Below, in pieces: positions 24,787 through 38,180 of a DNA stretch of 64,000 nucleotides; within the stretch, counting starts at the first letter, position 1; every line of letters starts with the position of its first letter. Source of the DNA: Amblyornis subalaris (taxonomy: Eukaryota; Chordata; Aves; Passeriformes; Ptilonorhynchidae). A model generated the notes under the pieces. The model had not been told where the DNA came from. It made no database searches and worked only from the letters and a program-made list of their open reading frames with translations. Where the stretch lies: the NCBI GenBank assembly GCA_018881555.1, contig JACAXG010000106.1, forward strand, positions 992,001-1,056,000, given 5' to 3'. The position numbers and the translations under genes are program-made.

Positions 24787-24885
24787 TTGTAAGGACCTCA
24801 GGAGGTCCAACCTCTGCCCCTCCAAGGGCTGACTTCACGTTAGATCAGGTTGCAGAGCTTTGTCCCTGTGTTCAATCCCACCCTG
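24787..24885 (-). mobile_element. CR1 LINE fragment (3' end, decayed)
   Basis: 'AAGGACCTCAGGAGGTCCAA', 'CCTCTGCCCCTCCAAGGGCTG' (decayed) and 'TTAGATCAGGTTGCAGAGC' followed by TTTGTCCC mirror the CR1 3' region in reverse complement. The extreme tail is missing, so it is a partial, diverged minus-strand copy. Confidence 0.6.
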
Positions 24886-27800
24886 GGGTTGTAGAGAGCA
24901 AACCTGCAGGAGGAATCCTAAACAGGGCTCTAATTGTCATTAATTGCAATGGCTGCCTCATCAAGAGGGGCATTTTCCACAGCTGGAAAAGTGTCAGAAA
25001 AAGGGATTTATGGTAAAGCTTTGCCGTGGCTGCAATGGGAACAGACCACAGTGAAGGGCAGGATAAAAGAAATACTGCCCGGGGCCAGGCACAGCCTTGA
25101 GCGGTTCAAAACTGCGGAAAATATGAGGGGCTGAAGAAGGCAGCATTTATCCAGAGGAGGAAGGAAAAATGAGAGAAATAAAGCACAGCAGAGTGGAGAA
25201 ATTTGTCAGAAATGGCAAAGAAGGATCACAGAGGAAGAAGAAAAACCTGGATGTAATGGCGGAAAACAGATTCTCTGCCACACAGCATCTGCTGACTGCA
25301 AGTGTCTCATCAGTCCTGATTTCTACCCATTTACAACATCAAACAAGAAGAGAGAAAGTGGAAAACCCAGAACATAATTCATAGGATTAATCTAAATATA
25401 TGTGTGTGTAGAGCAGAATGTCAGCGCTAGCACAGGCAGTCATAAATCNACCCGAGTCAAAGAGATCCAGCCGGACCTTCTGAAGATCTCATTAGTGCAG
25501 ACATGTACAATCCAACAGACACCAAAAGGAAAATCAGAACCTNTGGGTGGGAAGAGTGTGAAGGGGAGTAAATGGCAGGGAGGGAACTGGCCTGAGACGG
25601 GCCAGGACTCTGCACGGGGTGTATGGAGCTGCTGCCAGCCGAGCACTGTGACTCCGAGAGGAGATTTCTGTCCGGAGATAAACTGTCCTGATCGCCACAG
25701 GCCTGAGAAACTGTCCCTTCTGCTGCTACCAAATGAATGTGAATGGAGTTACAAATGAGCAGCACTGATGAAAAAAAATCAGACTGATAATCGATAACAC
25801 TCTTCTGTAGCGGGCACACGAGGAAGGCTTATCAAACTCACCCATACTGCAGTTTACTGCTCCATAAATTGCCATAATGATTGGTTTTTTCCCAAATAAA
25901 TACATACTAAACACATTGTAAACCATGCAATATTTGAGAAACACATTTTTCCAGCAAGCATCTCCCACCTCTTTTCCAGTACATATGGTTTGTAGTCCCC
26001 ATTACTGCTGTAAGATTCAGGGGTCTCTCTTGAGGCTACTGTGATATTTAAAGTGTTATTAACATAAATGATGGTTTCTCACAATCAGTGACAAGACACC
26101 AGCTCCTTGTTGTTTCATAAGAGTGCCTGTATTATTCTATAAATTATTTAATGCTGTCAGATACTTCCATAGAGGACTAACAATTATTGCACCCTTGTAA
26201 TGATGGATAAAAGCAAGCTGTGATTGATGAGGAATTACAGAGTTATTGATTAAATCAGGCTACTGAAATCCCATGATTCATTTTCTTTTCATGGTATGCA
26301 GAAAATAATTTATCAGTCGCACAATCTTGTCTTTTTAATACCTGTAGCGTAACTTAACTTTCATTGTTAGCAGGAATCTTCAAGAGCAGTTTATGACCTT
26401 GGCTAGCTATAGCTAGAAATAAAACCACTTAATAAATTCTTAGAATTTACATATTTTTTTCTAAAAATAGGATATATGCTATATAATATGCAGATAATAT
26501 ATGCTGAAAAAGATTAAGTAACTTAGGGAGAAAAAAGGGGAAAAAATGAGAAGATACTTTCTTATAAAAAAAAATAAAATGAGAAAATTAGCTTCTTAAA
26601 GATATGGGACAAAGGACAGAGGTTCATAACTTCCTCGTGGCTTTTTTTAACTGANGCTTCCATTAATAAGTTACACGGAAAGGCACAAGGACACAGAGGA
26701 AACGAGACAGAACTGGTCTGCTGAAAATTCAAAACTCTTCCAAACAGCAACAACACTTCCACTTGCTTCAGTGGATGCTGATTTTTTTTGACTACTCCNA
26801 AATGATCATATACCTTTTAATAACATTTTTTAAACATTACTTGGTTGGCAGGAAGTAAGAGTTAACAAAATAATTTGTACAAAAACTTTATGCATTTGCT
26901 TAAAACACAAAACTTTTTGACGACAAGCGGTTCGTCATACTTCTGGCAAGGTTATCCACGACTGCCTCTTTATTTTTGGCTATTACAGAGGCTAATGGCA
27001 TACTAAAAATCCCCTTTCATGTACAAATTAATTGTGTCCTTTTGCAATTCATATTAGCCTGCCTCACTTCTCGTTCCGAGGCTCTTAAAAGGTTTATACG
27101 GAACCAATGGATGTTCCCCTTTGTTGTGCACACCACTTCAATTACCCACTTTCCACGAGTTGAAAGCGAAAGGACTGCAAATGCTGGGCACAGACCATTG
27201 TCAACACACGGTAATTTGGCAGAAAAAATTNAAAAAAAAAAAAAAAGTTCTCTTCAAAATAAAANAAAAAAAAAAAAAGTACATTTAAACTCTCAGCTTT
27301 GGAGATTGCCGGAAAATTATTTTTATATTTAGCAACTACAAAGAAGCGTGTGCTCCTTAATGATGGAACAGGGTGTTAGCAACTTGCAGAGGTCTGGGTT
27401 TCACTCCTTCTGTATTACCTGCTCTTCTCCTTTCTGCACTCCAGTTCTTTGCAAAAGTGAAAAGGTTTTGGTTTTTTTTCCCTTTTTTATTCTTTTCCTT
27501 GTTGAAAACGCTGTTGGGCGCGGAGCCGAGCATGGCTGCTCCCCACGTGGAGCCAGGGATCTGAGGGACACCCTGAGCTCCTATGACCCCATTTGGGCTT
27601 GGGATAAGAGACATTCGGTATGAGCTTGAGATTTCTNCCAGAGCTGGTGGTATTTCAGCAANCAGAGGGGGTGAGGAAACAGGACAAGGGATGAGTTTGC
27701 CANCACCAACCATTTTAAAATCCTGAAATTTTACTGATGCACCTCGAGCTGGCCCATCCAAAACACCTGCAGGATCACAGACTTGGTGTCTTTGCAGGTT

Positions 27801-29940
27801 CACCTCTAGCACTGCAATCAGAGTGAAATCACCCTTTACTTTATGCTGCTCACAGAGATACTGCATCCTGTAAACACTGCTAGAAAAGCTAATAGGAAAA
27901 AAAGTCTATGCTTAAAGGCATTTATTCTCCTTGGATGCAAAGCACAGATTCTTCATGCATACACTGACTACAGTATAAGCAGTAAAAAGAAAATAGAGTA
28001 AAATCCAGTAAAAAGAAAACCCAAGCAATTTTTTTTTTCATTTCCTTTATTCCTAAATAATACCTCTTATATTCTATAGGGTGTTGTTACTTTTTCAGCA
28101 ATTGGTTAAATTTTTTTCAGTGTTCCATATCACGAGGAAGATAGTTGCAGGCAGAGATGGACAAAGTTTCTTTCCATGCAGCCACCAGTGCTGCAAATGC
28201 ATCAGCAGGAGATGTGGGAAACTCCATTCATTCGGGTGGAAGGAGGCATTGCAGATCAACCCTGGCAATTATGTGTCAGGATNTAAGATCCTGAGTGATA
28301 GATATGTGTGATTCCAGTACTGTTACATTATTATTATCAGCTAGCACTGACTGGTCTCATTTTCTATGCTCTGAAAAATAAAACCTAAAAAAAAGTAATC
28401 AAGGCGTATATGCATTTACATTTTACTTCAGTTTCTTGTTTTTATCTCCACAAAAAAAATGTAGTTTTTTGCACAAGAATGCTGACATTTTTAAGGAAGG
28501 AAAAAATAATTTTCTGTTTCTTTCCCTCTTAGCATTTCATGCTTTGTGTCATTTGATAATATACATGACTAGGTTTAATACTCAATCNTTTCCCAAATCC
28601 AATTTGACTACCTAACAGGGTTTAATTTACATGATGATACAATTTTTCACACCAGAAAGCATAGTCACCCTTCTTCTTTGGAGGTTAATGGTGATCTAGC
28701 TTAAAGCCCGAAAGATAATTACAAGGAATGTGCTTCAGGTGACAAAGTATTTTTGACAACCCCAGACTGTTGATAGCTTTTTAATTATACTTCTTCCCAC
28801 CATAGGAAACAGTATGCTTTTTCCTAAATAGTTTGCGGCATTTGGGGTTTATTTATTTATTTTTCAGCAAATTGCTATGCACTGTAATCAATATTTTAAC
28901 TGACTGCTACCCCAGGCTCTGCTCTCTCTCTTTCTTCACTTCTGANGAGAAATTAAACTTTGGGGTATTTTTTTTTTCATAGAAAATGAAATACAAAAGA
29001 GCATCAAAAGAAGAATACAAACATTTATTGACTTGCTTCTTATCTTCTGCACCCATTTGATATTTTGTGACATTTAGAAATTGAAACTTTGCAGGATTTT
29101 TAGGTGCGAGCTTTGCTAACAGAGAAGGTCAGGCTCTTAAGCAACAAGGAAGTTTATGATTATTAAATATGACCAACTAAGAAGGAAAAAAAAGGAAAAT
29201 CCTGTGGCTGTTTTTGCATATTCTGATTGTTTTCTGCCTCTGCCTTATTCTGTGGGTAATAAAAAAGGCTGGTTTGGTCAAGAGCGGAAAGTAATTGTTG
29301 TAAATGACTGTGATACACGGCAGGAGCAATAATGTGCAGGGGCACCTGTTTTCCATTTACTTTATATGCAAGTGTTGATTGTTTTTTATGCCACTGAAAT
29401 TAGTTTCCCACNAGTATTTATGTGTCTTACAACAAATTGTTTGTCACTTTCCCTGATTAAATGCGCTCTTAATAACACCCAACTTTAAAAGTCTTTTCGG
29501 TTTGGAGCCNGCAGTTCAATCATGATGCCTGCCCCTCCCAGCACCTCTCACTTGTCCTTAAATAAACACCTCTATTACTTAAACAGAATGGCAGAAAAGT
29601 AAAAAAATGAGACCTGGGCGTTAGTGCTTCCAAAAAAAAAAAAGTCTTGGAGTAGAACCAAAAATGCAGAAAAAACAATAATTGCTGTAGAGATTAATTA
29701 AAAAGTGTAACACTACCTGTTCCCCCAAACATTCCCTGCATCTTATTAGTCTCCCTGCAGGTTGTTATTAACATACACAGAGAAAACAGAGTCCTCTGTT
29801 GGGGCAGATAGGAAATGAAAGAAACCCAGCACAAAGTAAATCTCTGGACAGCCNAGGATTTTCTTACTTTTGATTTATGCTTTTCTTAGTCCCACTCCTT
29901 GTTTAGCTCAGACTCAGATCTATTTCCAANCCTTTGAGGA
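24886..29940. other. long non-coding stretch
   Basis: AT-rich unique sequence with many single Ns. Includes a TAAT-rich spot at 24,930-24,955, the paired A tracts at 27,229-27,278 and an A12 run at 29,632-29,643. The 169-codon minus frame 27,357-27,866 spans three Ns and shows no domain. Confidence 0.65.
27224..27280. repeat. two adjacent A-rich tracts
   Basis: Two A runs of about 14-15, each broken by an N, are separated by GTTCTCTTCAAAATAAAA. They could be the tails of old retrocopied RNA, but nothing upstream is recognisable as a gene copy. Confidence 0.8.
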
Positions 29941-30071
29941 GCTTGGGTTGGAAGGAGCTCTGAGCAACCTGGGATAGNAGCAGGTGTCCCTGACCATGGC
30001 AGGGGTTGGAACGAGCTGAGCTTTAAAGTCCCTTCCAACCCAAACCATTCCATGACTCCATGATCCTATGG
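29941..30071 (+). mobile_element. CR1 LINE fragment (3' end)
   Basis: 'GAGCAACCTGGGATAG', 'AGGTGTCCCTGACCATGGCA', 'AAAGTCCCTTCCAACCCAAA' and 'CCATTCCATGACTCCATGAT' follow the CR1 3' end in sense direction. About 130 bp, plus strand, 5'-truncated, ending in decayed ATTCTATG units. Confidence 0.93.
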
Positions 30072-33000
30072 AATACATAATGTTAAGGTAATGTGAGAAA
30101 TTCTGGAAGCTGGAATAGTACAGCTCAATCTAGTTTTGTCCTATTAATTGTCAGTCCATGTAATTAATCCCTAGGGTACCTGAGACCAGCAGGGAGGCTT
30201 TCCAGGGAAGCTGTGCAGCTCCAGTGCCCTCATTCCCGTGCTGGACCAGCTTTACTCTGCCCAGTCTTGTCAGCAGGAATTACAGAGGTGCAGCTCTGCT
30301 AAAAAACCCTCTAACCATCACTTTAACTCACCCTAGTTCTTCTGTTCTACTTTTTTTTCTTTCCCCCCAAATATAGCTCGTATTGGCTCACTGAGTGAAA
30401 TCAGCGCTCCTGAAAATAAGAGTTAAAACGTTTAAAAAGCTCAACCTCGCCCCAAAAAACCGAATATCCACCTAGGCCAGCTCCCCCTATGCTGGGATTG
30501 CACAGGATCAGCTTAAAGAAGCCACAGACNGTGTCTGCTTCTGCAGACAAAGAAAACAGAGAAGAAAGACTTAAGCACAGTATGAAATTTATGAGGAGTA
30601 ATACTTGTTGATAAACAAATCTTTTAAGCTACTCTACCCTTACAAAAGCTAGACTGGAATGAACTCCCCCAACTAACTCCAAGGCATATTTTTGCTATGG
30701 ATTTACCATATATTTACATTCGTGTCATAAATGACCTTTTATTTTTCTGTGTGATGTTTGCTCTTATTAAAGCCTAGTAACAGAGGAGGGCAGATTTTAA
30801 AAGCATGCCATAGAGAATATTCAGCATTTCTATTTCTATAAAGAAAGAAGCTTTGCATACAGCATTGATCATATTTCAAAAGATGTGTTATTGCCTAGAG
30901 TGTGGTTACAAGGGAGTGCATTATCACTGATGCTACATTTTAATCTGAAAATAATAAAAAAACCTTTTGTAAACACACTGCAGCCACACTGAGTGACTGC
31001 AGTGAGAGCCCTGCTACTNGCTCCCTGTGAAACCCAACTATGTGTGGTGCTGGTGGAAATCAGAGTGGTCTTATTCTGTCTGATTTATTTGAAGTTTCGA
31101 GGGCACACAGAAATAGCAAATGGCAGATCTGCACTCTTTTCCCCAGTATAGACATATGTAGGTTAATAGATAGATAGAGCAATTGGGACTGAGNCACATT
31201 ATGTAAGTTCAAAAAGTACTGAGTGTGGGGTTTTTCAGGGCCACGACAAAAAGCTCTGTACTGAGGGCTGATACTGGAGTTCACGTTTCCCTCCTGACTG
31301 CAGATCAGAGCAGCACCTCTGAAGTAAGTAACACTTAAATTAGTCTGCACTAAATTGCAGTAACTAGAGTAAATGAGATCCAGTTTAGGCCAGGACACCG
31401 AATCTCTTTTTTTTTTTTTACTTCTCATGTAGTCCTTGGCTTCTCCAGCAAGCTTTTTATCACTAGTGAATCCCAAACAGACTAAGTGCATTATGAGAAT
31501 TGCAGGAGCCAGGAGCTTGGATTTGGTTTTGTTTTTCCCTCATCAGTCTAATCTAAAAGCAGGAAGTCAGGACTATAAGTATTTCCTAAAATCATTCCAG
31601 ATCTTCCTTTCCTCTGCCCCTCCTCTAGGTATCGTTTTCTCTTCATATATCACACTGTCAAACACTTTCATGTGGCCATCACAAGAATAACATCTGATTT
31701 ACTTCCCTTCAACAGCTGATTTTCCACACAGGCCAACCTTTTCACATTTATTTTTGCTGTCACATTATCACCACGTTTTCAAACAACCATAATGACAGTG
31801 TGCTCAGATCTTGCTGCAACAGAACTCCCTCCTAAGCCAGACTCCAGGCACGATGGCCTTCAATGTCCCTCCTTCCGACGCCAGGCAGCTGTGGGATCCG
31901 CACGGGATGTTTCTGCTCTCTCCAGACAGCTGTGCAGTTGCACAGCTCCATAAATCAAAGGGGTGCACAGCGAATTGTAACGCTAATTCAGGTTTTTCTA
32001 ACCTCGACAGGGGTTTTAATATCGGGTATTTGTGTAGCTGCTTTGTCTTATTTACGCGGAAAATGAAATTTGTATTATCTGAGCTGTGCTTACATAAAAG
32101 GTTCTTACAATTTACTCAAGGTGCTGCTGCAAGCTCTACATTCAGCTCCAGCACAGCCTTGCCCTTCGAGACCAACCCTTCCTCTGACCATTACTGACTT
32201 ACAGCTTTGCTTTCCAAAGGTGCACACAGGCAACAATCTACCGAGTAAAGTCCTTCTAGGTATTCCTCCTTTAATTTGTGGAGGTTAGGAATAGGAGCTG
32301 CATCTGTTAATACAAACACTTCAAGACGTGGCTGCAGCCTTACTGAAATAGAGCAGTTTGGTTTATGTTATGACCAAATATTGAACGGCCCCGGCAGCAC
32401 ACGTTCTGTGCAGGAAAGCTGCAGAAACAGAACCCCTGGCACCCAACACCACTCATACAAGGCAACTTCAGGGATGCCCGATTCCTGTTTGCATCCCTGT
32501 TTCAATGTAAGGATCACACCTGTTGAGCCACAACACGCCTTATGCCTGCACAAATCCATGTTTCGATCAAACTGCATCTTTTCTGTTTCTTCTTTTTTTT
32601 TTCCCCCCTCTCTGCCATATGCACAGTGTCGGGGTGGCAGCTGAGAGGAGAAGAGGCTGACACGCTCATGGCTGTGAAGGATGGCCTCCTGTCACCTCAG
32701 CCGTGGCAGGACGGTCACAGCCTGAAAGGGCCTAATGAGTAAGGAGGGCTGGGGTTTCTCCTCCAGNGAAAAGTTGCAATAATGCCTTTTTCCCACTTAA
32801 TGCAGCAAAGCAACGTTACAGCAAGCCATCCTGCTTGGATCTGTTTCTGCAAGACACTCAGTGTCTATTTTTACAAAACTGAAGAGTTTGGTAAAACAAA
32901 AGCGGCGAATTTCAGGCTGCCCCTCAGCAGAGGAGAAATGCCCAAGATAAATAAGTCAAAAGGCAATTTTCACCCACACCACCCAAAGAGGCCAGGAGAA

Positions 33001-36000
33001 AGGTGCAGTGCTGCCCCATTCAAATGGCAACTGTAAACACCCACTTGCTTTCAAGGACACCCTTCCTGGCGCTATTAGAGGCTGGAAAAGGTNATTTGGC
33101 AGGATACAATCCAGCAGTATATCTTCTCCTTCTAATAAGAAAGATTTCTTTCCTCCCGTAGCAGCGAAAGAGAAACAGGAGTACTGAGCTAAAATTCCTC
33201 AAATTGGCAGTAACTGTGATGTTTATGGGTGCTCTAAGAATATGATCTGCACTCTTGTAGCAGCTAGAAAAGATTTTGTAATTCATTTGGTACTGCAGAA
33301 GGTCATCCCTCTGCAGATGGAGTGCATTTGGTAGGTCCTTATGTACACAGGATTGTAACTGTGCATTTGTGTGCCCATGAGGGCATCCTGATTTAGGTGC
33401 TTGGTATGTGCTGTGTGTACATAGTGTCCATAATTGGGTACACTGCCCCTGTTCACGACTCATCATGTGTAGTTCCACACATAAATCACAATTGATTTGT
33501 GACAGAAGGATGGTAGGAATGAAATCCCTACATTGCCTGGTAAAGCAGACAATCGGTTCTCTCTTCAAATACAGAAAGGTTCTGAAATGTTTTTTAGATC
33601 TCCTACACTCTTGCTTTTTCAATTAGGCAGCAATTCAGTCTCAATGCTACAATGAGTCTAGATGCAAGTCAGACATGACCAGTGAGTTTTCTTCTTCTTG
33701 ATTAAAAAAATTCAATTTACATATATAGCATGTTCAGTAAAATGTTACAGATATATAAAGCTCAGACTGTTTTATTAAGTTGCTTAGTTGGAGGGGGGCA
33801 CAGAATAATCTGGACTCAGCATAGGAAAATGTATTCAAATCAGATATGAAGCACAGAAATAATAACCTATATAACATAGATACTTGAGCTCTCTTTTTTT
33901 CTCAATTATGGACAAGCCTCAAATCTGCAAAATGTGCATAAATGAACATTCTAAAAAAAAATAAAAATAAGTGGTTAGTTTCAAATGATTTATTTTAAAT
34001 CAAGCCTGTCCTTGTTGTGTTACATCATCTTATAAATGCAAAATAAACCACTTGGAAAGTATAGTTTCCAATTGAAAGCCAGAAACAGGTTTTAAAAATT
34101 ATCAATTGGGATGTTTCAGCACTGCCTCATAGGAAAAACTCTCACTGATTTCCCTTTCAAACAGTGTCCCAACATGGGATAAACCCACACAGCCCAACTG
34201 AGCACGTACCCATAAAAACTGCTTTTGGAGTAGCTTGAAATGAAATAGAATATAGCAGTTGTTTGGAGTTCTTATCCTTACTAGTTTTTTCTCATTTAGC
34301 ATATTCCAGGGCATTCAGTGTGGAGGCTAAGCCCTTTACCATGCAAACAGCATTATAAATGTACATTGTGTTCTAAACCACAATCCACTACCTGATAGTC
34401 TAAAGATCTGAAAATCCAGCCCCCCTGTCCTGCACAAGTTTGCAGAGGTAGAGACCCCCTCACCTGAACCAAACACAGGGAATTTCAGTGGGAACATGGG
34501 TGGGGTGGATCACCAGTGTGGAAATACCAGTGGTACATCACTTCTTTAAGAGTATGGAAAGGTGGCAACCAACTAAAAGGATAAAATAGAAGAGTCAAAT
34601 TTTATTTTGCAACAAATCGTGAAAAATATAAGGATTTTGCCTATAAAGAAATTACTTGCAGATGTTGTTTTTAGGAAGGGAATTAAAAAGAAGAGAGGAT
34701 GAGGGCAACATACTGCTCAATGTGTGAATTACTTACATATAATTTTGGAACTTGCTATTACATAAAATGTGTAATTAAAGAGTTAAATTGCTTCCAAAGT
34801 TATACAATATAGTCTAAACAGCCCATATCTCTACTGTGTTGAAAACTACACAATACAGAAAGGTGTTCATCTTGATTTATACCTGCACACACTAATTCTA
34901 CACAAAAGTGCTGTATGGAGGGGCTGGATGCTGCTACAGCCTTTTGGTTCTTGAAANGGGCTGCTTTGCAAACCTTTAGTGTGGCAACTACACAAGAGTT
35001 TTAGGAATACTCCCAGAGAGGTAGGCAAGTCATTAATTTTTGCTGGAAGACAAAATTATGATATTTAGTCGCTCTAATGTGGTCTAAATGTGCAGAATTA
35101 TTCCCTTCCCCGAGCAGCTCCTGTCAGAGACAGGACAGGTGATGCTGAGGGATTCCCAGGCTCCCAGTAGCCCGCAGCTCTTGTGCTGGTGTGCAAGGAA
35201 ATCTGGGAGACACTGTCACAAAGCAATTGCTTCTGTCTCAATTCCATCTCCATTTCCTTGCGATCAAATTATTGCTGCTAAATGTTTTCATTCTGACAAC
35301 TCAGTCACCTTCTGCTATCATAAAACACATTAACTGAGTAAATTCCCAGCTGTATTTTGTCAGGACTTAGAAATTGGGATGATTTGGAAATTATCCTTTG
35401 GGATTACACTGCTGTTGGTTTAGTAGGATGATTAGTGCAAAGTAGGGAATGTGTTTGGAAAAAGGGTGTTTGGCATTAGGAATAACCACTGCTGGACATT
35501 AAGCAGAAATTTTTGTTTTCTTTAAGAGTTAATCCTTCATGAGGGGGAATATTTTGAATTACATGGGATAGCTTTCTGAGGCTGAAACACTCTGAATTTA
35601 CTGCAATATGGAATTTGTCCATGGATATTAACATACTATATCAGTCAATTATTTGGGGGATTTTGGGGGTCAACAAGCTGACTGAAGTCCAGGACCCAGT
35701 TCTTTTTTAAAGGAGAACATAACTTTTTCTCTGTCATTGTTATTCTTTACCTTCCCTAATCCTTCTCGATGAATGGCATGTTTNTTTTTTTTCCCATTGC
35801 TAGCAAAATATTAGTCAACAATTTATCTGTACAAAAAAGAGAGGATGTACCTTTTAATCTTTTAATGGGACATGTGAACTCTCAATAAAAGTTACTTTGT
35901 ATGAAAAATCACACTGCAAATATGGTATGATTTACTATAGAAAGCTCATANGCAATGAGAAGTCTGCAAATTAACTTCAAACTAGAACATTCCCATTTGT

Positions 36001-36998
36001 GTACAACATAAATTAATCTTCTGATATTTCACCCTTATTTTTAACATGGTTCTAAAAATTAATGAAGGCAATAGATAACTATAATCTTCAGTGTACTTAA
36101 AATTTTAGAAAATTTTTAAAAACTTGGTTCCCATGAGATTACACTCCAAATTTTGATAATATTGTATCATATAAACATCTAGTATGTACCAGACTGAAGG
36201 TTTAAGGTTTTGAAAGTCACACATTTAACACCACCCAGAANTGGTGTTGTTGCCCACACCTCTGCAGGTGTGTGAGGTGGCGAGGCAGGTGAGACAGGGG
36301 ATTTTTAAAAACTTGATTAAGAGGAAAAAGTGTTGAAGCCAACTGGAAAGAGGGGTAGGAAAGCAGCAACAGCCATTNCTGCTAAGGGCTTGGTAGGAAC
36401 AATATGAAACTGTCCTCTCTTCCCACACTCCAAACAAAGGCTTGCACAGAGCCTTTGGCACAGCACTGCAAACTAAGCCTGTTAACAAGTTGGTATCTTA
36501 GCTTTTGTGTCTAATTAAATGGAAAAAGATTTCCTCAGGAAGCAAAGAGCACAGAAATGCAAATGGAAAGAGCAGACAAATACAGCTAATATGCTGTTTC
36601 CACAAACATCAAAGAGTTTCCTAAGTGACATTTTGTACTCTATTGAGATTTTGTGCTNGCTATAGCAGAGTTTTACTACTGTTTTTTGCTCTGGTTTAGG
36701 TACAAATCTGACACCACCTATAATGAAGAGCAGAAAGTCAACAGACCTAATTTGTAACCAAGACTGCTCAGCCATTTATCAGATCCCTGATAAAGCAAGC
36801 ACAAGTTTTCAACTAGTGGAATAATCTTGGGCTTTTCTACAGAGCAAATTATTCCCTATTTACAGTGAAGCTCATTCTTACAGGTATTTAATTGCTATTT
36901 TTGCATCGCTGGAACACCAATTCTGTTCATTTCAGATTTGAACTCTTAATTTGGCAACTTCTGGTTTGTAGAAAAAAAAAAATCTTTAAGGTATGCGT
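30072..36998. other. long non-coding stretch
   Basis: No gene, RNA or transposon recognised in nearly 7 kb. It has a T run at 31,407-31,419, a pyrimidine run at 32,581-32,613 and three GATA units near 31,168-31,180. The longest open frame of the window (minus, 33,020-33,622, 200 codons, one N) is here. It has no signal peptide, domain or repeat and lies in sequence with no other coding sign. Confidence 0.65.
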
Positions 36999-37134
36999 GC
37001 CCATCCCTGAAAATATCCAGGATGGGGCTTGGAGCAACCTGCTCTAGTGGAAGGTGTCCCTGCCCATGTTAGGGCATGGTACAGGACAATCTTTAAGGTC
37101 CCTTCCAATCCAAACCATTCTGTGATTTTATGAA
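36999..37134 (+). mobile_element. CR1 LINE fragment (3' end)
   Basis: 'GCCCATCCCTGAAAATATCC', 'GGGGCTTGGAGCAACCTG', 'GAAGGTGTCCCTGCCCATG' and 'TTTAAGGTCCCTTCCAATCC' run in order to the tail 'ATTCTGTGATTTTATGA'. A 5'-truncated plus-strand copy of about 135 bp. Confidence 0.94.
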
Positions 37135-37689
37135 AAGCTGATGACATCAGGTCAGTGCTACCTAGTCTTTAAAGAGTGCATTTTTTTAATGGTTAAAAAA
37201 TGGAATTAAAAACATTAAATAATGGAATTTTAAAACTCCAGCTTCAGAGTCCTGTTTAAAAGACATTGTGAACTTTGGGAAATTAATCAGTTTGTGCCAT
37301 ATTTGATCTCCATCCTGTACACAGGGCAATGGACTAAAGCATTTCGGCCTACAGTGAATNTTGCATACCACCACCCCTGAATGCTACAAACCACCTCTGA
37401 TTGGCAGTTCTTTAAATCCATGGCATTTGCACAACAGTAGTGAAGAAGATCGAGTTTCAAAACAACATAAAAATTAACTGGCAGAAAGTTCAGGCTGCTG
37501 TGAAAGGCCCCGAGTGCCTCATAAAGGCCAANACGGGTGTCTTTGCTTCTGCTGGTGTTTGAGTTAACCGTGTGTTATTTTACAGACCATTCTGCGGCGG
37601 TATTTCAGCCAATATCTCTCTCTTTAGGGCTTTCCTTCCATAGCACCTCTTAGTTACCATTTAATAAAGCCTCTGTAACATTTGACAAG
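37135..37689. other. non-coding spacer
   Basis: AT-rich unique sequence. Nothing recognised. Confidence 0.6.
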
Positions 37690-38180
37690 CAGAGGCCCCC
37701 GGGAACTTTTGCCGCTGCCACCAAAAATTTCCTCGGGAGCGTCACCTTTGACACAAAAGCAGAGAAGAAAGAGCAGAGCGAGACCTTTCTCAGCGCAGCG
37801 ACCACCCCCAGCCGAGATAAGACAACAGCCCTATTATCACTGACAGTGTAGGGCCTGCAAGGAGAGCAGGTGCTCGACATCTCCTCAGCTCTGCTGGGAG
37901 AGCCCANTGTGCAGGACTCGGCTTCCAGCATCCCTCCTTTTATCCACACGTGAATTCCGCACGGAAAACGCCTCAACCGCGGANAGCCCCAACACGAGCG
38001 CCTCTCCAGTGCCCAACAGGGTGGATCCCGCTCTGCAGCCCGGGTTCCACCTGTGGTTTGCAAGGGAATGCTGGNGTTGTGTAAGCCCTGTTTGACATTC
38101 CTCCTTCCCCACGGCCCATCCCGCTGGCGGCATCGATCGCCGGGGAGAGTTCAGGACTCCGAGCTGAGCTGCTGCTCGAG
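37690..38180. promoter_or_regulatory. CpG-rich patch
   Basis: About 30 CpGs in 490 bases by hand count, with GC clearly above the flanks. Clusters lie at 37,700-37,800, 37,948-38,000 (CCGCACGGAAAACG) and 38,110-38,145 (CCGCTGGCGGCATCGATCGC). No domain-bearing frame on either strand. It may be an orphan CpG island, an enhancer or a promoter. The evidence is composition only. Confidence 0.45.

Noticed and set aside
27357..27866. 169-codon minus-strand frame
   Set aside because: It crosses three N bases, any of which could hide a stop, and it has no recognisable domain or composition sign of coding.
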